Positions 10,107 to 20,528 of a DNA stretch of 51,286 nt are shown here, piece by piece. The notes under the pieces were generated by a model, which had not been told where the DNA came from, ran no database searches, and saw only the letters and a program-made list of their open reading frames with translations. A program made the position numbers and the translations under genes. Position 1 is the first letter of the stretch, and each line of letters begins with the position of its first letter. Origin of the DNA: Aquisalimonas sp. (GTDB lineage Bacteria > Pseudomonadota > Gammaproteobacteria > Nitrococcales > Aquisalimonadaceae); contig NZ_SKOG01000105.1 in assembly GCF_007120195.1 (NCBI RefSeq), positions 1 through 51,286 of the forward strand, written 5' to 3'.

Positions 10107-10880
10107 ATGGCCAACGTATCCATGCGCGCGATGCTGGAAGCGGGTGTCCACTTCGGGCACCAGACCCGTTACTGGAATCCCCAAATGGCGCCGTACATCT
10201 TCGGCGAACGCAACAAGATTCACATTATCAACCTCGAGAAGACCCTGCCGCTTTATCAGGATTCCCTTAATTTCATGGGAAAGCTCGTCGCCAACGGGGG
10301 CAAGGTGCTGTTCGTCGGCACCAAGCGCGCAGCGCGCGAGGCCGTGCGCGAACAAGCCCAGCGCTGCAACATGCCGTTTGTGGACCATCGCTGGCTGGGC
10401 GGGATGCTGACCAACTTCCGCACGGTCAAGCAGTCCATCCGGCGCCTGAAGGATCTGGAGCAGCAGGAGGAAGACGGCACCTTCCGCAAACTGGTGAAGA
10501 AGGAAGCGCTGGAGCTCACCCGCGAGAAGGACAAGCTGGACCGCTCACTGTCGGGTATCAAGAACATGGAGCGGTTGCCCGACGCCATGTTCGTGATCGA
10601 CGTCGGGTTCGAGAAGATCGCAATCAAGGAAGCGCAAAAGCTCAACATCCCGGTGATTGGGGTAGTGGACACGAACAACTCGCTCAAGGGCGTGGACTAC
10701 GTGATCCCGGGTAACGACGATGCCATTCGCGCGATTCAGCTCTACACCCAAGGTGCGGCGGATGCGATCGAGGACGCCAAGGCCTCGTCCGTGAAGCCGG
10801 GTGCCAGCGAAACGGACGACTTCGTCGAGGTGCGGGAAAACCCGAATGCCGCGGAGGGTGAGGGCGCCCGCGCCCAGTAA
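10107..10880 (+). CDS. rpsB: 30S ribosomal protein S2
   Basis: Component of the small ribosomal subunit, 257 residues. It opens with [25 protein letters not shown] cut here to its hallmark [13 protein letters not shown], has the conserved [13 protein letters not shown] region and [10 protein letters not shown], and ends in an acidic, unstructured tail ([17 protein letters not shown]) that is longer and more acidic than in E. coli, as is common in halophiles. It heads the rpsB-tsf-pyrH-frr gene run on the plus strand and is likely autoregulated through the leader hairpin before it. Ribosome site AGGAGA lies eight bases before the ATG. Confidence 0.98.
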   Translation: MANVSMRAMLEAGVHFGHQTRYWNPQMAPYIFGERNKIHIINLEKTLPLYQDSLNFMGKLVANGGKVLFVGTKRAAREAVREQAQRCNMPFVDHRWLGGMLTNFRTVKQSIRRLKDLEQQEEDGTFRKLVKKEALELTREKDKLDRSLSGIKNMERLPDAMFVIDVGFEKIAIKEAQKLNIPVIGVVDTNNSLKGVDYVIPGNDDAIRAIQLYTQGAADAIEDAKASSVKPGASETDDFVEVRENPNAAEGEGARAQ

Positions 10881-10907
10881 CACGGCAGCACCGATGCGCG
10901 ACGCTGT

Positions 10908-10943
10908 AGCGGCGGGGCTGCCTGCAATAGGCGCCCGGCCGCT
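10908..10943 (+). terminator. Hairpin in the rpsB-tsf gap (possible attenuator)
   Basis: AGCGGC (10908-10913) pairs with GCCGCT (10938-10943), and inside it CCT/AGG and GGG/CCC pairs close a small GCAAT loop. The hairpin is very GC-rich but has no following T tract, so full termination is doubtful. It sits 27 bases after the rpsB stop in the 148-base gap before tsf and could lower tsf expression relative to rpsB or stabilise the upstream message. Confidence 0.4.
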
Positions 10944-11028
10944 GGCGCCGATGCGCGGTTGACGCGCTCATGGCGGAGCGTCGCGCGGTGAGCCGCTCTG
11001 AACTGACCGAACACGAGAGGGACCGGAC

Positions 11029-11910
11029 ATGGCAATTACGGCAGCGCAGGTGAAAGAGCTCCGGGAGCGGACGGGCTCCGGGATGATGGAATGCAAGAAG
11101 GCCCTGGTCGAAGCGGATGGCGATATCGATCAGGCGATCGAGGCGATGCGCAAGAAGGGCCTGGCCAAGGCGGAGAAGAAAGCGGATCGGGTTGCCGCCG
11201 AGGGCAAAATTGTGACGTGCATCAGCGATGACGGCCGTCAGGGCGTTATCCTGGAAATGAACAGTGAAACCGATTTTGTCGCCGCGGGTGAGGACTTCAA
11301 TCGTTTCGCCGATGCTGTGGCGCGCATCCTGCTGAAGGAGCAGCCCCGGGACGTGAACGCGCTGATTGAGCTGCCTTTCGATGACGAGCGCGACGTTCAC
11401 ACCGCCCGCCAGGAGTTGGTTGCCAGGATCGGCGAGAACATACAGTTGCGGCGTTTCCAGCTGTATGCCTCGGAATCGGGGCAGTTGCACTACTACCTCC
11501 ACGGTTCCCGCATCGGCGTCATGGTGGAACTCGAGGGCGGTGACGCCCAGCTCGGTCGTGACATCGCCATGCATATTGCCGCGAGCAACCCCATGGCGGT
11601 GGACGAGCAGGGCATTCCCGCTGAGGTGCTCGAGAAGGAGCGCGGGATTCTCAAGGCCCAGGCCGAAGAGAGTGGTAAGCCGCCGGAGATCGTCGAGAAA
11701 ATGCTCGACGGCCGGGTGAAGAAGTTTCTGAAGGAGACCACGCTTTTGGGGCAGCCCTTCGTCAAGGATCCGGACCAGAGCGTGGAGGCGCTGCTTCAGT
11801 CTGCGGGTGCTACCGTCAAGGGTTTCACCCGCTACGAGGTCGGCGAAGGTATCGACAAGCAGGATGGCAATTTTGCCGATGAGGTGATGGCGCAGGTTCG
11901 CGGTTCCTGA
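11029..11910 (+). CDS. tsf: Elongation factor Ts
   Basis: Cytoplasmic guanine-nucleotide exchange factor for EF-Tu, 293 residues. The N-terminal UBA-like domain includes [25 protein letters not shown] in part ([13 protein letters not shown] is the family signature), followed by the conserved core motif containing NSETDFVA and the C-terminal IAASNPMAV region with the DPDQSV segment. Length is about ten residues above E. coli. It follows rpsB, its universal partner, after a gap holding a GC-rich hairpin, and precedes pyrH by 25 bases. Confidence 0.98.
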   Translation: MAITAAQVKELRERTGSGMMECKKALVEADGDIDQAIEAMRKKGLAKAEKKADRVAAEGKIVTCISDDGRQGVILEMNSETDFVAAGEDFNRFADAVARILLKEQPRDVNALIELPFDDERDVHTARQELVARIGENIQLRRFQLYASESGQLHYYLHGSRIGVMVELEGGDAQLGRDIAMHIAASNPMAVDEQGIPAEVLEKERGILKAQAEESGKPPEIVEKMLDGRVKKFLKETTLLGQPFVKDPDQSVEALLQSAGATVKGFTRYEVGEGIDKQDGNFADEVMAQVRGS

Positions 11911-11935
11911 GCCGGTATGAGAGGATCACGGCTGC

Positions 11936-12655
11936 ATGACAAAGCCGATCTACCGTCGAATCCTGCTTAAGCTCAGCGGGGAAGGCCTGATGGGCAGTGC
12001 CGATTACGGCATCGACCCGGCCGTGAGCCGGCGTCTTGCGCGGGAAATCCGCGAGGTGCGGGAATTGGGCGTGGAGATCGCGCTGGTTGTTGGCGGTGGC
12101 AACATTTTTCGTGGTGCTGGTCTGGCGGCAGCGGGAATGGACCGGGTGACGGCCGATCACATGGGGATGCTGGCGACGGTCATGAATGCGCTTGCGCTCC
12201 AGGACGCGCTGGAACAGGCAGGCGTCTTCACGCGGGTGATGTCCGCGATCAAGATCAATCAGGTCTGTGAGGACTACATTCGTCGCCGTGCTATCCGACA
12301 CCTGGAGAAGGGGCGTGTCGTCGTGTTCGCAGCTGGAACGGGTAATCCGTTCTTTACCACGGATTCCGCAGCGAGTTTGCGGGCCATCGAGGTGGACGCG
12401 GATATCATGATCAAGGCGACCAAGGTCGACGGGGTGTACTCCGCCGATCCGGTCCGCGACAGTGAGGCGTTGCGTTATCGCCGTTTGACGTTCGACGAGG
12501 TCCTGGACCGCAAGCTGTCGGTCATGGATGCCACCGCCATTGTCCTGTGCCGTGATCATGGATTGTCCATTCAGGTGTTCGACATGACCCACCCGGGCGC
12601 GCTCATGGAGCTGGTGCTGGGTGCTGATGTGGGCACGATCGTCGAGAGAGGTTAA
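11936..12655 (+). CDS. pyrH: UMP kinase
   Basis: Hexameric cytoplasmic kinase of the amino-acid-kinase fold that converts UMP to UDP in pyrimidine nucleotide synthesis. Seen in the 239 residues: the ATP-binding start [13 protein letters not shown], the glycine-rich [10 protein letters not shown], the UMP-binding [13 protein letters not shown], and the [13 protein letters not shown] segment. Length matches the family. It lies between tsf and frr in the conserved order; frr starts six bases after the pyrH stop, so the two are probably translated together. Confidence 0.98.
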   Translation: MTKPIYRRILLKLSGEGLMGSADYGIDPAVSRRLAREIREVRELGVEIALVVGGGNIFRGAGLAAAGMDRVTADHMGMLATVMNALALQDALEQAGVFTRVMSAIKINQVCEDYIRRRAIRHLEKGRVVVFAAGTGNPFFTTDSAASLRAIEVDADIMIKATKVDGVYSADPVRDSEALRYRRLTFDEVLDRKLSVMDATAIVLCRDHGLSIQVFDMTHPGALMELVLGADVGTIVERG

Positions 12656-12660
12656 TTGCC

Positions 12661-13218
12661 GTGATCGAGGATATTCAGAAAGATGCCCGCGGCCGGATGA
12701 AGAAATCGGTCGAGGCGCTGAAGTCCGAGCTCGTCAAGATCCGCACCGGGCGCGCCCATTCAAGCCTGCTGGATCATGTCACCGTGGAGTACTACGGCGC
12801 AGAGGTCCCCATTAACCAGGTGGCCAATGTCTCGGCCGCAGACGCGCGCACGCTTCTGGTCACGCCTTACGAAAGGGGCATGATCGGCAAAATCGAAAAA
12901 GCCATTATGCAGTCCGACCTCGGGCTGAACCCCGCATCGCAGGGCGACGTGCTGCGTGTCCCGATGCCGGCGCTCAACGAGGAGCGACGCAAGGAACTGG
13001 TCAAGGTCGTGCGTAACGAAGCGGAGCAGGCTCGAGTCGCGATTCGCAACATCCGGCGCGATGCCAACCAGGATTTGAAGAGTCTGGCCAAGGAAAAGGA
13101 AATTACTGAGGATGACCAGCGGCGCGGCGAAGAACAGATTCAGAAGCTAACGGATCAGTTTGTTGCTCAGGTTGATGAGCTGCTTGAGAACAAGGAACAG
13201 GAACTCATGGCGATCTGA
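12661..13218 (+). CDS. frr: Ribosome recycling factor
   Basis: Cytoplasmic factor that, with EF-G, splits post-termination ribosomes. The 185 residues match the usual length. Visible hallmarks: the N-terminal helix segment [26 protein letters not shown] (signature part KIRTGRAH), then [22 protein letters not shown], then the helical arm with [12 protein letters not shown]. The gene begins with GTG directly after pyrH. It is followed by a 68-base gap and uppS. Confidence 0.97.
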   Translation: MIEDIQKDARGRMKKSVEALKSELVKIRTGRAHSSLLDHVTVEYYGAEVPINQVANVSAADARTLLVTPYERGMIGKIEKAIMQSDLGLNPASQGDVLRVPMPALNEERRKELVKVVRNEAEQARVAIRNIRRDANQDLKSLAKEKEITEDDQRRGEEQIQKLTDQFVAQVDELLENKEQELMAI

Positions 13219-13286
13219 CTCCGGATTGAGCCGGTCCCGGTCGTGTCCTGGGAAACTCCGGGGTGGCATCCCTACGGCGGCGGATA

Positions 13287-14057
13287 ATGATGAGCAACAA
13301 CAATACAGCGGAAAGGAATCGGTTCGAGGGTGGTGTGCCGCGCCACATTGCCATCGTCATGGACGGCAATGGGCGCTGGGCGCGGGCTCGATTTATGCCG
13401 CGGCATGCCGGGCATCGCGCTGGAGTCAGCTCGGTGCGCAAAGTGGTGGAGACCGCCGGGGAACTGGGCGTTGAGGTGTTAACACTGTTTGCCTTCAGCA
13501 GTGAAAACTGGGACCGGCCAGCCGAAGAAGTCTCGGTGTTGATGGACCTCCTGTTGCGCACGCTGCAGAAGGAGTCGGCCCGGCTCCACGAGCATAACGT
13601 GCGCATTCGCCTGATCGGCGAGCGCTCACGGTTGTCGCTGCGGCTGCGCCAGGAAATTGCCGCCGCGGAGGAGCTCACCGCCAGCAATACCGGGCTGACA
13701 CTGGTAATCGCCGCGAGTTTCGGTGGTCGCTGGGATCTTCTCCAAGCCGCGCGTCAGGTTGCCGAGGACGTCCAGTCCGGTCTCTTGTCTGCGGACGAGC
13801 TGGACGAGCAGCGCTTCAGCGGCTACTTAAGCCTGGGTGGCCTGCCGGACCCCGATTTGCTGATCCGCACCGGGGGCGAGCAGCGCGTCAGCAACTTCCT
13901 TCTCTGGCATCTCGCCTACGCGGAGCTGCATTTCGTCAATACCCTTTGGCCGGATTTCGGCGCCGAGGAACTCAAGGCGGCGGTGGAAAACTTCGGCGGA
14001 CGCAAGCGGCGATTCGGACGCACCGAGGAGCAGGCGGAGCGCTTGAGCCGTGCTTAA
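13287..14057 (+). CDS. uppS: Undecaprenyl diphosphate synthase (cis-prenyltransferase)
   Basis: Cytoplasmic cis-prenyltransferase that extends farnesyl diphosphate with isopentenyl units to the C55 carrier lipid for peptidoglycan and O-antigen synthesis. Motifs: HIAIVMDGNGRWA with the catalytic Asp26, FAFSSENW, and the RTGGEQRVSNFLLW region near residue 200. Start: ATG 13287 gives Asp26, the same number as the E. coli enzyme, whereas a GTG at 13263 adds eight unconserved residues. The 256-residue product overlaps cdsA by eight bases. Together with dxr, ispD and ispF in this window it links isoprenoid supply to envelope synthesis. Confidence 0.96.
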   Translation: MMSNNNTAERNRFEGGVPRHIAIVMDGNGRWARARFMPRHAGHRAGVSSVRKVVETAGELGVEVLTLFAFSSENWDRPAEEVSVLMDLLLRTLQKESARLHEHNVRIRLIGERSRLSLRLRQEIAAAEELTASNTGLTLVIAASFGGRWDLLQAARQVAEDVQSGLLSADELDEQRFSGYLSLGGLPDPDLLIRTGGEQRVSNFLLWHLAYAELHFVNTLWPDFGAEELKAAVENFGGRKRRFGRTEEQAERLSRA

Positions 14058-14865
14058 ATGGCGGTTCGCCACCGCCCTCGTTCTGTTGCCCCTGGTCCTG
14101 GGGGCGGTATTCTTTCTGCCGACCGGCGGCTTCGCCTTGGCGGCGGCTGTCGTGGTGGCGCTGGCGGCCTGGGAGTGGACGCGGCTGATCGGCATTGCGA
14201 GCCTGCGTGACCGGCGGCTGCACGTCTTCGCCCTGTTGGTCTTGATGGCGGGAAGCGCACTCCTGCTTGCAGATGCCGTGGGTGCCGCGGTGATCTTGAC
14301 CCTGGGCGCCCTGGCGTGGGTCGTCCTGGCGTTTTGGTTGTTGCGTTTTGAGCGGGGTCTGACAGCCGATACCGCTGTCACGGGCGCTACGGCCGGTGCC
14401 GTCGGTCTCCTGTTGTTCGTATCCGCGTGGTTCGCGCTGGTCTGGCTGCACGCGCGCCCGGACGGGGCGTGGATGCTGCTGACGGTATTCGTGTTGACTT
14501 GGGCGGCGGATGTTGGCGCATACTTCGCCGGCCGCGCCTTCGGACGCCGTCGGCTGGCGCCACGGACCAGTCCCGGCAAGACGCTGGAAGGGGCAGCGGG
14601 CGGGCTCATTCTCACTCTGGCGGCTGCCGGGTTGCTGGCGGCTTATTTCCCCGTGGCTCTCCCTGGCGGGGCCACCCTTGTTATGCTGGCGCTTCTGACA
14701 TTCGTGGCCTCGGTCCTCGGTGACCTGGTGGAGAGCATGATCAAGCGCCGTTGCGGTGTAAAGGATAGCGGCGCGTTGCTGCCGGGCCATGGTGGTATCC
14801 TCGATCGCATCGACAGCCTCACGGCCACGGCGCCGGTGTTTGCGACAGGCCTGTTATGGCTTTAG
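14050..14865 (+). CDS. cdsA: Phosphatidate cytidylyltransferase (CDP-diglyceride synthase)
   Basis: Inner-membrane enzyme that makes CDP-diacylglycerol from phosphatidate and CTP, the branch point to all bacterial phospholipids. The 271 residues form about eight hydrophobic helices. The family signature is complete near the C-terminus: [16 protein letters not shown] followed by [15 protein letters not shown], containing the lysine and aspartates that bind metal and CTP. The start is a GTG at 14050 inside the uppS end (eight-base overlap), and its 3' end overlaps dxr by ten bases, so the three are tightly coupled. Confidence 0.96.
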   Translation: MLKWRFATALVLLPLVLGAVFFLPTGGFALAAAVVVALAAWEWTRLIGIASLRDRRLHVFALLVLMAGSALLLADAVGAAVILTLGALAWVVLAFWLLRFERGLTADTAVTGATAGAVGLLLFVSAWFALVWLHARPDGAWMLLTVFVLTWAADVGAYFAGRAFGRRRLAPRTSPGKTLEGAAGGLILTLAAAGLLAAYFPVALPGGATLVMLALLTFVASVLGDLVESMIKRRCGVKDSGALLPGHGGILDRIDSLTATAPVFATGLLWL

Positions 14866-16052
14866 AGACGGCCTCCATTACCGTGCTTGGGGCGACCGGC
14901 TCCATCGGCACAAGCACCCTGGGTGTGCTGGCGCGGCATCCGGAGCGCTTCCGTGTCCGCGCGCTCACTGGCCACAGGAATGTGATGTTGCTCGCGCAGC
15001 AGTGCCAGCGGTTTGCGCCGGAGCTCGCCGTGGTCGCCGATGCGGCCTCCGCAGCGCAACTGCGCTCCCTGCTTGGCGGTTTCGGCACCGAGGTGCTTCA
15101 CGGTGCCGAAGGGCTTGAGCAGGCCGCGGGAGCCGGTGCCGACATTACCGTGGCGGCGATCGTGGGCTCAGCCGGCTTGCGACCCACGTTGCGCGCGGTC
15201 CGCGGTGGTGGGCGTATCCTGCTGGCGAACAAGGAATCCCTGGTGATGGCCGGGGCGCTGTTCATGGATGCCGTCGCCGCGAGCGATGCCCTGCTGCTGC
15301 CGGTGGACAGTGAGCACAACGCCGTGTTCCAGTGCCTGCCGGGGAACTTTTCCCGCACCCGGCTCGTCGATAGCGGTGTGGTTCGCGTGGTGCTGACCGC
15401 ATCGGGCGGTCCGTTTCGACAGTCATCCACGGCCGAGCTGGAGGGCGTGACGCCGGATCAGGCGTGTGCTCATCCCAACTGGTCCATGGGCCGCAAGATC
15501 TCGGTGGATTCGGCCACACTGATGAACAAGGGGCTTGAGGTCATCGAAGCCTCCTGGCTGTTCGGCGTCGCGCCGGAGGCGCTGGAGGTTGTGATCCATC
15601 CCCAGAGCATTGTGCATTCCTTCGTGGAGTACAGAGACGGATCCATGCTTGCGCACCTGGCAAACCCGGATATGCGGGTGCCCATCGCCCATGCCCTGGG
15701 CTGGCCTGACCGTCTGGCTTCAGGGGTCGGGCCGCTGGACCTGGTTGGGCTTGGAAGGCTGGATTTTTCCGCGCCGGATACCCAGCGCTTTCCCTGCCTT
15801 GGGCTCGCCTACCAGGTCCTGCGGGCTGGGGGTACGGCACCGGCCGTGTTGAATGCGGCCAACGAGGAGGCCGTTGCTGCGTTTCTGCAGGAACGCCTGG
15901 CGTTTACGGCAATACCGGCGGTGATCGAACGCACACTTGCGCGCGAGCCACTGCAAGCCGTCACCGGGGTGGATGACATTATGGCGGTGGACGCGGCGGC
16001 GCGAGTGCGCGCGACAGCTGTCATACGGGAAATGGCGGGGATCGCGTTGTGA
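14856..16052 (+). CDS. dxr: 1-deoxy-D-xylulose 5-phosphate reductoisomerase
   Basis: Cytoplasmic NADPH- and metal-dependent enzyme that converts DXP to MEP, the committed step of the non-mevalonate isoprenoid pathway. Seen: NADPH-binding [13 protein letters not shown] at the N-terminus, [26 protein letters not shown] (metal-binding Asp and Glu), the substrate-binding TASGGPFR and [20 protein letters not shown] region with KGLEVIEA. Length of 398 is standard. The start overlaps the cdsA end by ten bases and the stop overlaps the GTG of rseP. Confidence 0.97.
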   Translation: MALETASITVLGATGSIGTSTLGVLARHPERFRVRALTGHRNVMLLAQQCQRFAPELAVVADAASAAQLRSLLGGFGTEVLHGAEGLEQAAGAGADITVAAIVGSAGLRPTLRAVRGGGRILLANKESLVMAGALFMDAVAASDALLLPVDSEHNAVFQCLPGNFSRTRLVDSGVVRVVLTASGGPFRQSSTAELEGVTPDQACAHPNWSMGRKISVDSATLMNKGLEVIEASWLFGVAPEALEVVIHPQSIVHSFVEYRDGSMLAHLANPDMRVPIAHALGWPDRLASGVGPLDLVGLGRLDFSAPDTQRFPCLGLAYQVLRAGGTAPAVLNAANEEAVAAFLQERLAFTAIPAVIERTLAREPLQAVTGVDDIMAVDAAARVRATAVIREMAGIAL

Positions 16053-17404
16053 GTGGCATTGGTACCAATGTGCTCGCCTTTATTGTCGCCATCGGCATTC
16101 TTGTGGCGTTCCATGAGTACGGTCACTACTGGACAGCGCGGCGCCTTGGCGTGAAAGTGCTGCGCTTTTCCATCGGCTTCGGCAAGACGCTGCTTGTCTG
16201 GCGCGGGGGGGCCGACCGTACGGAGTACGCAATCTCTGCGATCCCGCTCGGCGGCTACGTCAAGATGCTCGACGAGCGCGAAGGCGCTGTGGCCCAAGAG
16301 GAACGCCACCGGGCCTTTAACGTGCAACCGCTGTGGAAGCGCACATTGATTGTTTGTGCGGGACCCGCGGCCAATTTCCTGTTCGCCATCCTGGTCTACT
16401 GGTTGCTTTTCGTTGTCGGCACACAGGAAATGCGGCCCGTGATCGGTCCGGTGGAGCCGGAGACACCAGCGGCTGAGGCGGGTTTTCAGGAAGGCGACGA
16501 GTTGCTGGCGCTCGACAGCCGGCAAACGCCGACCTGGGAACGTGTTCTGATGGGCCTGATGGACAGCGGGCTGCGCGGGCGTGCCGTCGATGTCGAGGTG
16601 CGTACGGAAGAAGGACGGCAGTTGGAGCGCCAACTCGACCTGAGCGGCCTGCCCAGAATTGGGGATGATCCGGATCTGCTGCGCGTGATCGGGCTGCAGC
16701 CCTGGCAGCCGAACATCCCTCCGCGGGTTGGTGAGCTCGTCGATGGCGGCGCCGCTGATCGGGCCGGTCTGCAGCCGGGGGATGAGATTGTCAGCGTCGA
16801 CGGGCAATCGCTGGAGGAGTGGCGGGAACTTGTCGAGGCCCTGAATGCACGCGCGGGGGAGCGCGTGACGCTGATTGCCGAGCGTGAGGGCGCGGCGCGT
16901 GATTTCGACGTGGAACTCAACGAACTCGGATCGGATCGTGGGGTACTCGGGGTGCGGCCTGATATTGCCCCGGATGCCTTCGAGCATATGTTTCATACGG
17001 TGCGATATGGGCCGATGGAATCGGTCGGAGAGGCGGTGCGAGGCACTTGGCAGACAAGCGCGCTGACCGTTCAAGTGCTGTGGAAGATGGTCGTCGGCGA
17101 GGCGTCGCTGAAGAATCTGAGCGGTCCGATTAACATCGCGCAGTATGCGGGGGACACCGCCTCGACGGGCTTGGTACCGTTCCTCAAATTCCTCGCCATC
17201 GTCAGTATCAGTCTCGGCATTATCAATTTGTTGCCCATCCCGATCCTTGACGGGGGGCACCTGCTCTACTTCCTTGCCGAGGCCATCAAAGGCAGCCCCG
17301 TGTCCGAGCAGGCGCAAGTCATCGGGCAACAAATCGGAATTCTGATGCTGTTCCTGCTTATGGGTCTCGCTTTTTACAACGACATAGCAAGACTCATCGG
17401 CTGA
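16049..17404 (+). CDS. rseP: Site-2 intramembrane zinc protease RseP
   Basis: Inner-membrane metalloprotease that performs the second cut of the anti-sigma factor RseA in the sigma-E envelope-stress response and clears signal-peptide remnants. The HExxH motif is His22-Glu23-Tyr-Gly-His26 in the first helix, at the same numbers as E. coli. Two PDZ domains follow (around residues 125-215 and 220-300; GDELLAL and [12 protein letters not shown] are their binding-loop segments). The C-terminal helices contain the third metal ligand in [16 protein letters not shown]. Start is GTG overlapping the dxr stop (GTGA). 451 residues is standard. bamA follows after 42 bases. Confidence 0.97.
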   Translation: MSGIGTNVLAFIVAIGILVAFHEYGHYWTARRLGVKVLRFSIGFGKTLLVWRGGADRTEYAISAIPLGGYVKMLDEREGAVAQEERHRAFNVQPLWKRTLIVCAGPAANFLFAILVYWLLFVVGTQEMRPVIGPVEPETPAAEAGFQEGDELLALDSRQTPTWERVLMGLMDSGLRGRAVDVEVRTEEGRQLERQLDLSGLPRIGDDPDLLRVIGLQPWQPNIPPRVGELVDGGAADRAGLQPGDEIVSVDGQSLEEWRELVEALNARAGERVTLIAEREGAARDFDVELNELGSDRGVLGVRPDIAPDAFEHMFHTVRYGPMESVGEAVRGTWQTSALTVQVLWKMVVGEASLKNLSGPINIAQYAGDTASTGLVPFLKFLAIVSISLGIINLLPIPILDGGHLLYFLAEAIKGSPVSEQAQVIGQQIGILMLFLLMGLAFYNDIARLIG

Positions 17405-17446
17405 CGAAGTCAGACAGCACCGACACGATGCAAAGACACTTTATAT

Positions 17447-19726
17447 ATGCGCAAACTGGTTGTTGCACTCGCCCTGTGTGTTGCCGCGTTTTCCCCGGTG
17501 CAGGCGTTCGAGGCGTTCACTGTCGAGGATATCCAGGTCGACGGGCTGCGTCGTATTGCCCCGGGCACAGTGTTCACTTACTTGCCCATTACCACCAATG
17601 ACGAAGTCGACCAGCAGCTAGCGGCCGAGGCCGTGCGCAGCCTTTACGACACCGGCTTTTTCCAGGACGTGGCGCTCGAACGCGACGGCAATGTGCTGAT
17701 CGTGAACGTGGTCGAACGCCCTGCCGTCGCCGACATCGACATCACCGGGAATACGGTCATTCCCACGGATGCGCTGTTGCAGGCCATGCGGGATTCCGGG
17801 CTCGCGGAAGGGGAGACATTCAACCGCGGAATGCTGGAGAACATCGAGCGCGAGCTGCGCCGGCAGTATCTAGGTCAAGGACGGTACAACGTCGACATCG
17901 AGACCACCGTCTCACCCCTGCCGCGTAACCGGGTGGCGATTCGGATAGACGTCGATGAAGGGCGAGCGGCGCGCATCCGGGACGTGCACTTTGTCGGTAA
18001 CGAAGCCTTCAGTGATCGTGAGCTCAGGCGCGTATTTAATCTGGGTCCGAGGCCATGGTATCTGCCATTCTCCAGCCGCGACCGGTATTCCCGGGAGGCG
18101 TTCGGCGGTGATCTGGAGAATCTGCGCTCCTACTACATGAACCGCGGCTATGCAGATTTCGCCATCAATTCCAGCCAGGTCGCCCTGACCCCAGACCGCA
18201 GTGCGATCTATATCACTGTCAACATCGATGAGGGTCAGAAATATCGGTTGGGCGACGTCCGGGTCGTCGGGGACACGATTATCGACCCGGACGAGCTGCT
18301 CGAGCTGGTTGCGCTCCGCGATGGCGATCTGTTCTCCCAGGAGCAAATCGCTTCAGGGGCCAACAACATTCGCGACCGGCTCGGTGTGGAAGGCTACGCC
18401 TTTGCCAATGTGAATCCGGTTCCCGATGTTGACCGTGACGAGAACAAGGTGGATCTCACCTATTTCGTGGATCCGGGGAGCCGCGCCTATGTGCGCCGGC
18501 TCAACATCAGCGGTAACTATCGCACCGACGACGAGGTGATCCGGCGCGAAATGCGGCAGATGGAAGGGGGGTGGTACTCCTCGGAGAACATCGAAACCTC
18601 GCGTCTTCGCCTGAACCGGCTGGGTTTCTTCGAGCAGGTGGACATCGAGACGCCCCAGGTGCCGGGCGAGCCCGACAAGATCGATGTCAACGTGAATGTC
18701 ACCGAGGGGCTGTCCGGAAGCCTCCAGGCGGGCATTGGCTACGGTAGCGGGCAGGGCGTCCTGCTCAACTTCTCCGTGGCGCAGGATAACCTGCTGGGCA
18801 CCGGTGATCGGTTGCAGCTTGCGCTCAACAACAGCCGGGTGCAGTCCCTCTACCAGCTCAGCTATACAGATCGTTATTACACCGTTGACGGCGTGACGCG
18901 TCACTTCAATGCCAGCCTGCGGGAGACCGATGCCCGCCGGGCGCGCCTGTCCGACTACGGCCTGCGCGCAGGGAACCTGGACATCGGCTTCGGCATCCCA
19001 GTCAACGAAGAGGATGAGATCCGCCTCGACGTGGGCATCGAGGACCTGCGGCTGAACCTCGGCACCCAGGCCACCGACGACCAGCGAGGCTTTGTGGATG
19101 AGTTTGGCGATCGCTTCTTCAACTACAAGGCCGCGGCGACCTGGACGCGAAACACCTTTGACCGGCGCATCTTCCCGTCGAGCGGAGCCCGTCAGTCCGT
19201 TGGTCTTGAGCTCTCGCTGCCCGAGAGCGATCTGGAGTATTACAAGCTCAACTACAGCCAGCAGCGCTTCTTTCCCATTGCCGACAACTGGTCCTTCTCG
19301 CTTCAGGGGCGCGTCGGTTTTGGTGAGGGCTTCGGAGACACCAGCCGGCTCCCGTTCTTCGAGAACTTCTTTGCCGGCGGTATTCACTCGGTGCGTGGCT
19401 ACCGCACGAGCTCGCTGGGTCTGCGAGGCGAGGATGATCGTGCCACTGGCGGTAACGTCCGCACCGTGGCCAACGCCGAGCTCTTCTTCCCGGTGCCATT
19501 TATCGATTCCGACGCGGTTCGCTTTTCCGGCTTCGTCGATGGCGGGCAGGTCTTTGACACCCGGGAACAGTCCGTTCGATTTGACGACCTGAGGTATTCG
19601 GCCGGTGTTGCGTTTACCTGGATGTCGCCCCTGGGCGCATTGACAATGAGCCTGGCCGAGCCGTTAAATGACGAGCCGGGAGATGACCTCGACCGGTTCC
19701 AGTTCTCCCTCGGTCAGTTCTTTTGA
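17447..19726 (+). CDS. bamA: Outer-membrane protein assembly factor BamA
   Basis: Core of the BAM complex, which folds and inserts beta-barrel proteins into the outer membrane. A cleavable signal peptide (MRKLVVALALCVAAFSPVQA) is followed by five POTRA domains (about residues 25-420) and a 16-strand barrel. The loop-6 signature VRGYRTSSLG and a C-terminal beta-signal ending in aromatic residues (FQFSLGQFF) are present. At 759 residues it is slightly shorter than the E. coli protein (810). The sequence is strikingly acidic, consistent with a halophile. Its periplasmic chaperone partner skp follows, and rseP, which controls the stress response to misfolded outer-membrane proteins, precedes it. 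Confidence 0.97.
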   Translation: MRKLVVALALCVAAFSPVQAFEAFTVEDIQVDGLRRIAPGTVFTYLPITTNDEVDQQLAAEAVRSLYDTGFFQDVALERDGNVLIVNVVERPAVADIDITGNTVIPTDALLQAMRDSGLAEGETFNRGMLENIERELRRQYLGQGRYNVDIETTVSPLPRNRVAIRIDVDEGRAARIRDVHFVGNEAFSDRELRRVFNLGPRPWYLPFSSRDRYSREAFGGDLENLRSYYMNRGYADFAINSSQVALTPDRSAIYITVNIDEGQKYRLGDVRVVGDTIIDPDELLELVALRDGDLFSQEQIASGANNIRDRLGVEGYAFANVNPVPDVDRDENKVDLTYFVDPGSRAYVRRLNISGNYRTDDEVIRREMRQMEGGWYSSENIETSRLRLNRLGFFEQVDIETPQVPGEPDKIDVNVNVTEGLSGSLQAGIGYGSGQGVLLNFSVAQDNLLGTGDRLQLALNNSRVQSLYQLSYTDRYYTVDGVTRHFNASLRETDARRARLSDYGLRAGNLDIGFGIPVNEEDEIRLDVGIEDLRLNLGTQATDDQRGFVDEFGDRFFNYKAAATWTRNTFDRRIFPSSGARQSVGLELSLPESDLEYYKLNYSQQRFFPIADNWSFSLQGRVGFGEGFGDTSRLPFFENFFAGGIHSVRGYRTSSLGLRGEDDRATGGNVRTVANAELFFPVPFIDSDAVRFSGFVDGGQVFDTREQSVRFDDLRYSAGVAFTWMSPLGALTMSLAEPLNDEPGDDLDRFQFSLGQFF

Positions 19727-19848
19727 TGAAGCACTGGACGCGAAGCCGCGAGCGGCCAGCCCGAGGTGAACGGTCGTCCCCGTAGGTCCGGTATCGACTT
19801 GGAGGGATGGGCAGTGATCGCAGCTTCGACGCGGTGTTTGGAGTGGGG

Positions 19849-20370
19849 ATGATCAGAGCCCTTCGAGCGGCTTTGCCAGTGCTGTTGGCCGCAGCGCTGG
19901 CGTGGGGTGGCGTTGCCGCCGCAGACACCAGAATCGGCTTTGTCAACGCAGGGCGTGTCACCTCTGAGGCGCCGCAAGCCGAGGCCGCACGCGCAAGCCT
20001 GGAGGAAGAGTTCGGGGCCCGGGATCGCGCGATGTCCGAGGAGCAGGAGGCGCTGCGTGAGCTGGAGGACCGGCTCAACCGTGACAGTGCGGCGATGAGC
20101 GAAGGTCAACAACAGGCCCTGCAGCGGGATCTGATAGCGCGCCAGCGGGAATTGCGTCGCGCAGAAGAGGAGTTCCGCGAGGACTTCAACATGCGCCGCA
20201 ACGAGGAGCTTGGCCGTTTGCAGCGACGCATTGTGGAGGCGATCAATGACCTCGCCGAGGCCGAGGGTTTCGATCTGATTGTCAGCGAGGGCGTCATCTA
20301 TGCCAGTGATCGCGTCGATATTACAGATCGCGTCCTGGAGCGCCTGCAGAGGGATTTCGACAACAACTGA
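19849..20370 (+). CDS. skp: Periplasmic chaperone Skp (OmpH family)
   Basis: Trimeric periplasmic chaperone that carries unfolded outer-membrane proteins to BamA. I choose ATG 19849, which directly follows GGAGTGGGG and gives a clean signal peptide (MIRALRAALPVLLAAALAW then GGVAAA, cleaved before DTRIGFVN). The mature part begins with the Skp beta-strand IGFVNAGRV, continues as a long, charged coiled-coil arm (residues about 50-130), and returns to the core with FDLIVSEGVIYAS. Product is 173 residues. The longer reading from 19807 adds fourteen residues before the signal peptide and is less likely. Sits between bamA and lpxD, the standard position. Confidence 0.93.
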   Translation: MIRALRAALPVLLAAALAWGGVAAADTRIGFVNAGRVTSEAPQAEAARASLEEEFGARDRAMSEEQEALRELEDRLNRDSAAMSEGQQQALQRDLIARQRELRRAEEEFREDFNMRRNEELGRLQRRIVEAINDLAEAEGFDLIVSEGVIYASDRVDITDRVLERLQRDFDNN

Positions 20371-20528
20371 AGCAGCCCGCGGCGCATGCAGCGCAGGGCA
20401 TGCGCGACAGAACTGGAATGTCTCCGCGGCCGGATAAAGCGACGTTGCTCCGGCTTGGTTCGTTTGTGCAGCACGACGATGGCGGGCTTTGGTCTGTCAG
20501 AGTTCTCGGCCTGGAGGGATAGCGTTGC

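Noticed and set aside
15809-17332. 507-residue minus-strand frame
   Set aside because: Antisense to dxr and rseP, which have complete motifs; no ribosome site or recognisable domain.
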